From assembly GCA_002483395.1 (NCBI GenBank), contig DLHV01000177.1, positions 2,251 to 9,652 on the forward strand: a stretch of 7,402 bases of DNA. Reading direction: 5' to 3'. Of this stretch, positions 1 to 3,952 are shown in pieces. Made by a program: the position numbers and the translations under genes. The stretch is from Chloracidobacterium sp. UBA7659. Lineage in GTDB: Bacteria > Acidobacteriota > Blastocatellia > Pyrinomonadales > Pyrinomonadaceae. The notes under the pieces are model-generated. The model was given only the letters and a program-made list of their open reading frames with translations. It had not been told where the DNA came from and searched no databases. Within the stretch, counting starts at the first letter, position 1. Each line of letters begins with the position of its first letter.

Positions 1-558
1 ACAGCCGCTTCGTTTGCCGAGGTGGACGGAACATTTACCAATAACACGGGTTTTGTACAGCGTGTCCGCAAGGCCATCGATCCCATGCACCAATCGAAGG
101 CCGATTGGATAATAACAACCTTGATAGCACGCGAAATGAGTGTTGATTTTGGATATGATTTCTCGGCATCGGCGGTATTTAGATCGATCGCGGACACTGT
201 TCCCGCTTACGAAGGCATTCGATATCCGGCCTTAAAGGACGAGTCGAATCCGGTGCAGGTGAAGCACGCGATCTCCGGCAAAAAAGACCTGTCCGCCGAG
301 ATCGCTACGTTGCGAAAGCGGGTTGAATCGATGAGCGATGCAGGAGGAAAAATCAAAGCCGAGCCGAAGGTCGGGCACAAGCTTCATCGCTTGACGACGA
401 TGACGAGCAAGACGCCTCAGTTCCACTTGCTCGCACACGGCAATCCGAAACCGGAGAATTTGTTGCTTGCACCGCTTTCGCAATTTGAACCGGACGGGAC
501 GCCGAAGGCACGCGAAATGGCAGAGGCGGCAACCGTCGGTGTTGGAGACCGGGAGTAA
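1..558 (+). CDS. nuoG: NADH-quinone oxidoreductase subunit G, C-terminal part (5' truncated)
   Basis: This frame is open from base 1, so the gene starts upstream of the window; the GTG at 22 is internal. The visible 185 residues match the C-terminal end of NuoG, the large Fe-S subunit of the peripheral arm, which passes electrons from NADH towards quinone and has a molybdopterin-oxidoreductase-like fold. The best support is the stretch after residue 6 reading EVDGTFTN, then GFVQRVRKAIDP, then W-I and an FDFGY segment. This is the usual NuoG/MopB tail pattern (E-GTFTN-G-RVQ, A--P, W-I). The last 70 or so residues are charged and poorly conserved, as is common for this end. The stop is TAA at 556-558, and a long inverted repeat begins two bases later. 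nuoH follows after 92 nt, the standard G-H order. The fragment carries no cluster ligands by itself, so the subunit call leans on the tail motif and on context. Confidence 0.85.
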   Translation, partial: TAASFAEVDGTFTNNTGFVQRVRKAIDPMHQSKADWIITTLIAREMSVDFGYDFSASAVFRSIADTVPAYEGIRYPALKDESNPVQVKHAISGKKDLSAEIATLRKRVESMSDAGGKIKAEPKVGHKLHRLTTMTSKTPQFHLLAHGNPKPENLLLAPLSQFEPDGTPKAREMAEAATVGVGDRE

Positions 559-559
559 A

Positions 560-636
560 TGTGTCGGTAGCCCGCACGTAAGTAAGGGCTCCTCGTTGCT
601 AAATTGAGCCTCACTTACGTGCGGGCTACTGACACA
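560..636. repeat. REP-like long inverted repeat between nuoG and nuoH
   Basis: The left arm (560-591) and right arm (606-636) are nearly perfect reverse complements of about 31 nt, with two substitutions and one extra base, around a 14-nt loop. The core is GTAGCCCGCACGTAAGT. The element fills almost the whole nuoG-nuoH spacer and would form a strong hairpin in the mRNA. I recall very similar TAGCCCGCACGT hairpins as dispersed intergenic repeats in acidobacterial genomes, so it is probably a REP/RAYT-type element. No U-tract directly follows the right arm (the next bases are AAACTTAG), so a classic terminator is less likely, and the operon continues. It could instead modulate mRNA stability or processing. 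Confidence 0.85.
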
Positions 637-650
637 AAACTTAGTTTTCT

Positions 651-1802
651 ATGGAATCTGTTCTTAAAACTGCATTTCCCTTTATAGTTACCGCGGCGGC
701 GATCGGAGCTGCTTTCGGCGGCGTAATGATGGTCGTCGCTTACACCGTGCTCGCGGAACGCAAGGTGCTCGGCTGGATACAAGGCCGGATCGGTCCGAAT
801 CGGGTTGGGCCCTGGGGTCTTTTTCAGCCGTTTGCCGACCTCATTAAATTCATATTTAAGGAAGATCTCACCCCGGACAAATCCACGAAGTTCGTCTATT
901 TTCTCGCACCGCTCGTTGCACTGACCTGCGCCCTGCTGCCGATGGTCGTTTATCCGTTTGGGCCGCAGATCGCCGATCCGCTAGGGTGGCTGGTGCCGTA
1001 CGTTGCGGGCATTACGTACGTTGGAGATGCGACAGTCTGGATAGCGGAGCAAGCCAGGAATATGCCGCTGACGATTGCACGCATCGATGTCGGCGTGTTG
1101 TTTGTTTTGGGCATAACATCGGTCGGCGTGTACGGCATCGCGTTGGCCGGATGGTCGTCGAACAGCAAATACAGCCTGATGGGCGGGCTTCGTTCGTCGG
1201 CGCAGATGATCTCGTACGAACTGGCGATGGGAGCCTCGGTGCTCGGCGTCGTAATGCTGGCCGGAACGCTCGATCTGAAGGGCATTATCTACGCACAGAT
1301 AAATTCACCGTTCAGGTGGTTTATTATTCCCCAATTCATCGGATTCATGGTGTTTTTGATCGCGGCGTTTGCCGAGACGAACCGCGTGCCCTTCGATCTG
1401 CCAGAAGCGGAAACCGAACTTGTTGCGGGATTCCATACGGAATACAGCGCATTGAAATTCGCGCTATTTTTCATGGCCGAATATGTGAACATGTTTACTG
1501 TTTCGGTAATGTGTGCGGTGCTGTTCCTCGGTGGGTGGTACGTTCCGGGGCTGGACTATATTGCCCGCTTTTTTGGCGTTCAATGGTTATTCGGCGTAGG
1601 AACAATTGGATATGCGTTGATTAGCCACGCGGGATTCATCTTCAAGATTTGTTTGTTTTTGTTCTTTTATATCTGGGTCCGCGGCACGCTGCCGCGTTTC
1701 AGGTTTGACCAGTTGATGAACTTTGGCTGGAAGTTTTTGCTTCCGGTTGCTTTAGCGAATGTCATCTTGACGATTGTTGTTGTGTATTTTTTGAATAGTT
1801 AG
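651..1802 (+). CDS. nuoH: NADH-quinone oxidoreductase subunit H
   Basis: NuoH (ND1 homologue) is the membrane subunit that, with NuoB and NuoD, forms the quinone-binding chamber of complex I and couples quinone reduction to proton pumping. The 383-residue product has about eight or nine hydrophobic segments. It carries both family signatures. One is AERKVLGWIQGRIGPNRVGP with the following LFQPFADLIKFIFKE (residues ~35-71). The other is the acidic loop ETNRVPFDLPEAETELVAGF followed by HTEYS (residues ~242-266), which lines the quinone path. Length is somewhat above the roughly 325 residues of E. coli NuoH, with extra sequence in the mid loops and C-terminus. The ATG at 651 is the first in frame and gives a hydrophobic N-terminus; no clear Shine-Dalgarno precedes it. 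The next nuo gene is nuoJ, not the expected nuoI. Third-position G/C in the last 50 codons is 30/50 by hand count. Confidence 0.97.
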   Translation: MESVLKTAFPFIVTAAAIGAAFGGVMMVVAYTVLAERKVLGWIQGRIGPNRVGPWGLFQPFADLIKFIFKEDLTPDKSTKFVYFLAPLVALTCALLPMVVYPFGPQIADPLGWLVPYVAGITYVGDATVWIAEQARNMPLTIARIDVGVLFVLGITSVGVYGIALAGWSSNSKYSLMGGLRSSAQMISYELAMGASVLGVVMLAGTLDLKGIIYAQINSPFRWFIIPQFIGFMVFLIAAFAETNRVPFDLPEAETELVAGFHTEYSALKFALFFMAEYVNMFTVSVMCAVLFLGGWYVPGLDYIARFFGVQWLFGVGTIGYALISHAGFIFKICLFLFFYIWVRGTLPRFRFDQLMNFGWKFLLPVALANVILTIVVVYFLNS

Positions 1803-1812
1803 CGCGGTTTTA

Positions 1813-1893
1813 CCACAGAGGCACAGAGACACTGAGTTTTTTTGAAGACGCCTTTGTGATCTTGGAAATCTCTGTGCCTCCGTGTCTCTGTGG
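1813..1893. repeat. Inverted repeat built from CACAGAG-type octamers
   Basis: The left arm (1813-1836) consists of three imperfect 8-nt units: CCACAGAG, GCACAGAG and ACACTGAG. The right arm (1870-1893), read on the minus strand, is again three such units, with the variants in a different order. The arms match at 20 of 24 positions and enclose a 33-nt spacer that begins with seven T. I recall this CACAGAG motif as a common intergenic repeat in Acidobacteria, Planctomycetes and Verrucomicrobia. It fills the nuoH-nuoJ junction where nuoI would be expected, and its right arm ends 9 nt before the nuoJ ATG, where a ribosome site should lie. Whether it affects expression cannot be told from sequence. 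Confidence 0.85.
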
Positions 1894-1902
1894 TTAAAAT
1901 TT

Positions 1903-2487
1903 ATGGCCTCGAACGTTCTCTTTTTCCTTTTTGCCGGATTTGCGATCGCATGCGCGATCTCGATGGTTTATCACAAAAATCCGCTCTACAGCGCAGTTTC
2001 GCTGGTTGGGGTTTTTATTGCCCTGTCGTGCATTTACATCACACTGGCGGCTCCGTTTATCGCAGCCGTGCAGGTATTGATATACGCGGGAGCGATCATG
2101 GTCTTGGTCGTTTTTGTCATCATGCTTTTGAACATGGATGACGATAAGCCGTTGAGCCGGTTGAGATATTTGTACGCCGTTGGCGGCGGGCTTGGGTTGA
2201 TATTGCTGGCGCAAACGTTTTTCATTTTTTACGCCGTGATGCGAACGCCAAAGCATGCGGTAAATGCCGATGAAACTGCCGGCAATACACTGAGCATCGG
2301 TACTGCGATGTACACAGAATATTTATTGCCGGTCGAGATCGTCGGCGTCTTGCTGCTAATGGCGATTATCGGCGGCGTTATCCTTGTCCGGCGGTTCGAT
2401 CCGGGACATTTGAAATTGGTGGTCGATAACGAATTGGAACGCCGCCACGAAGAGGACGAGAAAGACGATTTTCGCATTGCCCTATAA
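1903..2487 (+). CDS. nuoJ: NADH-quinone oxidoreductase subunit J
   Basis: NuoJ (ND6 homologue) is a small membrane subunit between the quinone module and the antiporter-like subunits; its third helix changes conformation during turnover. The 194-residue product shows five hydrophobic segments. Typical NuoJ stretches are NPLYSAVSLVGVF near residue 30, AAVQVLIYAGAIMVLVVFVI in helix 3 (the conserved Tyr-Ala-Gly-Ala region), and LPVEIVGVLLLMAIIGGVIL in the last helix. A charged tail rich in Glu, Asp and Arg follows. I chose the ATG at 1903. An in-frame GTG at 1882 would add seven residues (MSLWLKF), but those codons lie in the right arm of the repeat, so the longer form is probably accidental. 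No Shine-Dalgarno is seen. nuoK follows after 53 nt. Confidence 0.95.
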   Translation: MASNVLFFLFAGFAIACAISMVYHKNPLYSAVSLVGVFIALSCIYITLAAPFIAAVQVLIYAGAIMVLVVFVIMLLNMDDDKPLSRLRYLYAVGGGLGLILLAQTFFIFYAVMRTPKHAVNADETAGNTLSIGTAMYTEYLLPVEIVGVLLLMAIIGGVILVRRFDPGHLKLVVDNELERRHEEDEKDDFRIAL

Positions 2488-2500
2488 GTTCGTTCGTTTC

Positions 2501-2535
2501 GGACTTTGGGCTTTAGACCTTGGATCTTGGATTTT
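2501..2535 (+). repeat. Five imperfect heptamer repeats upstream of nuoK
   Basis: The spacer between nuoJ and nuoK holds five consecutive 7-nt units related to GGACTTT: GGACTTT, GGGCTTT, AGACCTT, then GGATCTT and GGATTTT. They end 5 nt before the nuoK ATG, followed by an A-run. I recall similar GGACTTTGGAC-like tracts in spacers of acidobacterial genomes. The units replace any recognisable Shine-Dalgarno. Confidence 0.7.
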
Positions 2536-2540
2536 AAAAA

Positions 2541-2846
2541 ATGGAACCGAGCTTAGAAACATATTTGGCACTTTCGGGTATCTTGTTTACGATCGGTGCG
2601 GTCGGCGTGATATTCAAACGCAACGCGCTAGGAATGTTTATGTGCATCGAGCTGATGCTGAACGCCGTCAACCTGACATTCGTCGCATTCTCGCGGTATT
2701 ACGCCGATGTCACCGGCCAGCTTTTCGTGTTCATGGTAATGAGCGTCGCCGCCGCCGAAGCCGCCGTCGGTTTGGGCATCATCATCGCCTTTTTCCGAAA
2801 TCGAATCTCGATCGACGTGGACGACGCAAGTATTTTGAAGAATTGA
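2541..2846 (+). CDS. nuoK: NADH-quinone oxidoreductase subunit K
   Basis: NuoK (ND4L homologue) is a three-helix membrane subunit carrying two buried glutamates in the proton path of complex I. The product is 101 residues, the usual length. Three hydrophobic segments are seen. Glu37 in the [12 protein letters not shown] motif and Glu73 in the [11 protein letters not shown] motif correspond to E. coli Glu36 and Glu72, so the functional residues are present. The ATG at 2541 gives the standard short N-terminus before helix 1. The stop TGA (2844-2846) overlaps a possible TTG start of the next reading frame. In most nuo operons nuoL follows at once; here 1,106 nt of other DNA intervene. Confidence 0.97.
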   Translation: MEPSLETYLALSGILFTIGAVGVIFKRNALGMFMCIELMLNAVNLTFVAFSRYYADVTGQLFVFMVMSVAAAEAAVGLGIIIAFFRNRISIDVDDASILKN

Positions 2847-3369
2847 GGATTCGGCTCATATTACTGTTGATTGTTTTGCTGTCGATGGCGGCATCTGGAC
2901 ACGCGCAGCAATCGACAAACGGGCGAGGCGGTTCGTTTCATGACCAGTTGCTCGATGGACTTACCGGTGAATGGAAGGTAAAACGCTCGATCCGCGGACA
3001 GGTTGTTGACAGTACGGTGCGTGCGTCGTGGGTTCTGAATCATCAGTTTCTTAGGCTCGATATGACGGACGGCAAACGTCCGAGCGAGTACTCGGCCGAG
3101 ATTTACATCGGCTACGACGACGCTAAGAAGAGTTACGTCGTCCACTGGATCGATACCTTCGGCGGGTCGTTTTCCGAAACGCTTGGCTAGGCAAACGTGA
3201 GGGCGACAAGATCGTTTTTGAATTCGCGTATCCCGACGGGCTGTTCCGAAATACGTTTACACGAGACGACAAGAAAGACTCTTGGACGTTTCTGATGCAA
3301 AGCTCGGACGGCAAAGGAGGTTGGGAATTCTTTGCTGAGGACAGGTTGACGCGAAAAAAGCGCAAATAA
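2843..3369 (+). pseudogene. Secreted DUF1579-like protein, broken by a one-base frameshift
   Basis: The first part (2843-3190) starts at a TTG overlapping the nuoK stop and encodes [13 protein letters not shown] then SMAASGHAQQ, a clear Sec signal peptide with a likely cut after GHA. The mature part begins DQLLDGLTGEWKVKRSI, continues WVLNHQFLRLDM and YIGYDD, and reaches WIDTFGGSFSETLG, where TAG (3188-3190) stops it. The rest is intact in another frame from 3190: GKREGDKIVFEFAYPDG, FRNTFTRD, WTFLMQ, FAEDRLTRKK, stop at 3367-3369. Proteins of this lipocalin-like family, as I recall them, read SETLGYG here. Loss of one T from a TAT codon would turn TAT-GGC into TAGGC and explain both the stop and the frame change. 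The repaired protein would be about 175 residues. Function is unknown. It is not a complex I subunit. A sequencing error is the alternative to a real mutation, but the run is not a homopolymer. Confidence 0.75.
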
Positions 3370-3397
3370 TTTATGGCTCTGGCAATCGAAACGGATA

Positions 3398-3481
3398 ATG
3401 GTTGAAAATAACCTTTTAAGTCTAATCATCTTCGCGCCGCTGGCCGTTGCTGTCATCAACTGGCGCGGCGGTAGCGAATGA
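3398..3481 (+). pseudogene. Truncated duplicate of the nuoL 5' end
   Basis: A 27-codon frame whose first 22 codons (3398-3463) match the first 22 codons of the intact nuoL (3953-4018) at 57 of 66 bases. Six of the nine differences are synonymous; the others are Val/Ile, Asn/Asp and Val/Gly. The shared peptide runs from ENNLLSLIIFAPLA to VINW. Homology stops sharply after the Trp codon, and the frame ends after five unrelated residues (RGGSE). The stub lies 28 nt after the broken DUF1579-like gene and 24 nt before hicB. It encodes at most the first half of a membrane helix and is unlikely to be functional. Confidence 0.85.
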
Positions 3482-3490
3482 GTCTTACGT

Positions 3491-3499
3491 TGGTATTAT
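3491..3499 (+). promoter_or_regulatory. Possible extended -10 promoter for hicBA
   Basis: TGGTATTAT matches an extended -10 element (TGn followed by TATTAT, 5 of 6 against TATAAT). No -35 is recognisable at the usual distance, which an extended -10 can tolerate. The hexamer ends 7 nt before the hicB ATG, so transcription would begin at or next to the start codon, giving a leaderless mRNA. This is a motif match only, and such matches occur by chance. Confidence 0.35.
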
Positions 3500-3505
3500 T
3501 ACAAC

Positions 3506-3712
3506 ATGGTTTTTAACGTAACAATTGAACGAGACGAAGACGGTGTTTGGATCGTCGAATGTCCTTCGATTCCGGGATGCGTGAGTCAGGGCGCGACAAA
3601 GAACGAGGCGATTGAGAACATTAAGGATGCTATCAAAGGGTGTCTTGAAGTTCGAGCTGAAAGAGGGTTGCCCTTAACGATTGAAACACGTCAGGTAGAG
3701 GTGGCGGCTTAA
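3506..3712 (+). CDS. hicB: HicB-family antitoxin (short form)
   Basis: The 68-residue product has the HicB N-terminal fold signature: FNVTIERDEDGVWIVECP followed by SIPGCVSQGATKNEAIENI and KDAIKGCLE. HicB binds and neutralises the HicA RNase. This copy is the short form. After the core there is only a tail (RGLPLTIETRQVEVAA) and no room for the ribbon-helix-helix or helix-turn-helix domain that longer HicB proteins use for autorepression, so DNA binding by this protein alone is doubtful. The ATG at 3506 is preceded by no Shine-Dalgarno, and a possible -10 element lies just upstream. The stop overlaps the hicA start by one base (TAATG), consistent with translational coupling. Antitoxin-first order is the reverse of E. 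coli hicAB but is common elsewhere. Solitary HicB-like domains exist, but the adjacent hicA makes the call firm. Confidence 0.93.
   Translation: MVFNVTIERDEDGVWIVECPSIPGCVSQGATKNEAIENIKDAIKGCLEVRAERGLPLTIETRQVEVAA
3698..3703 (+). promoter_or_regulatory. Shine-Dalgarno of hicA
   Basis: GAGGTG lies inside the hicB 3' end, 8 nt before the hicA ATG at 3712. It is a good anti-SD match and supports that start. It contrasts with nuoH, nuoJ, nuoK, hicB and nuoL in this window, which show no clear site. Confidence 0.6.
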
Positions 3713-3933
3713 TGGCACAAATGCCGGTTCTGAGCGGTGAAGAGGTTGTAAAGGTCTTCGAGCGGTTCGGATGGGAATTTGTCCGACAAGCGGGCAGCCA
3801 TATGATCATGGTCAAGGATGGGGAAATAGCTTCCCTTTCCATTCCGAAGCACAGGGAAGTTGCACGAGGCACTTTGCGCAGCCTTATTCGGTCCGCAAAT
3901 CTCACAGTTGATGAATTTGTGAAGAAGATCTAA
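3712..3933 (+). CDS. hicA: HicA-family mRNA interferase toxin
   Basis: HicA is a small double-stranded-RNA-binding-fold RNase that cleaves mRNA and arrests growth unless bound by HicB. The 73-residue product has the family order: S-GEEVVKVFERFGWEFVRQ, the catalytic His30 in GSHMIM, then SIPKHREVARGTLRSLIR and SANLTVDEFVKK at the C-terminus. All expected features are present, so the toxin is probably active. It follows hicB with a one-base overlap and has its own Shine-Dalgarno. The pair sits inside a complex I operon between a nuoL stub and the intact nuoL, only 19 nt before the latter. Transcription of hicBA may therefore continue into nuoL, and nuo read-through may add to hicBA expression. 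Length and motifs leave little doubt about the family; activity is inferred. Confidence 0.94.
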   Translation: MAQMPVLSGEEVVKVFERFGWEFVRQAGSHMIMVKDGEIASLSIPKHREVARGTLRSLIRSANLTVDEFVKKI

Positions 3934-3944
3934 GCGACGATCTT
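3925..3944 (+). terminator. Weak hairpin overlapping the hicA stop
   Basis: AAGATC (3925-3930) and GATCTT (3939-3944) can pair around an 8-nt loop that contains the hicA stop codon, followed by TT. The stem is only six pairs and mostly A-T, and there is no real U-tract, so strong termination is unlikely. It ends 8 nt before the nuoL start and could at most affect initiation there. Confidence 0.2.
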
Positions 3945-3952
3945 TTAGTTGA

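Noticed and set aside
22..558. A 178-codon gene starting at GTG 22
   Set aside because: The frame is open back to base 1 and the NuoG tail motif (EVDGTFTN) spans the GTG, so it is an internal codon of a truncated gene.
560..636. Rho-independent terminator after nuoG
   Set aside because: The stem is strong but followed by AAACTTAG rather than a U-tract, and the operon continues in the same direction.
1813..1893. Riboswitch, tRNA or CRISPR unit
   Set aside because: The spacing, simple octamer make-up and single pair of arms fit none of these.
2477..2842. Long N-terminal extension of the DUF1579-like frame, starting within nuoJ
   Set aside because: It overlaps all of nuoK in another frame and has low-complexity Arg-rich sequence; the signal peptide begins only at 2843.
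3373..3405. Ten-codon frame starting at ATG 3373
   Set aside because: Too short, no Shine-Dalgarno, and it overlaps the nuoL stub start; no evidence of coding.
3464..3952. Insertion sequence or target-site duplication around hicBA
   Set aside because: No transposase, terminal inverted repeats or short direct repeats at the edges could be found; the nuoL fragment duplication is too diverged to be a fresh target duplication.
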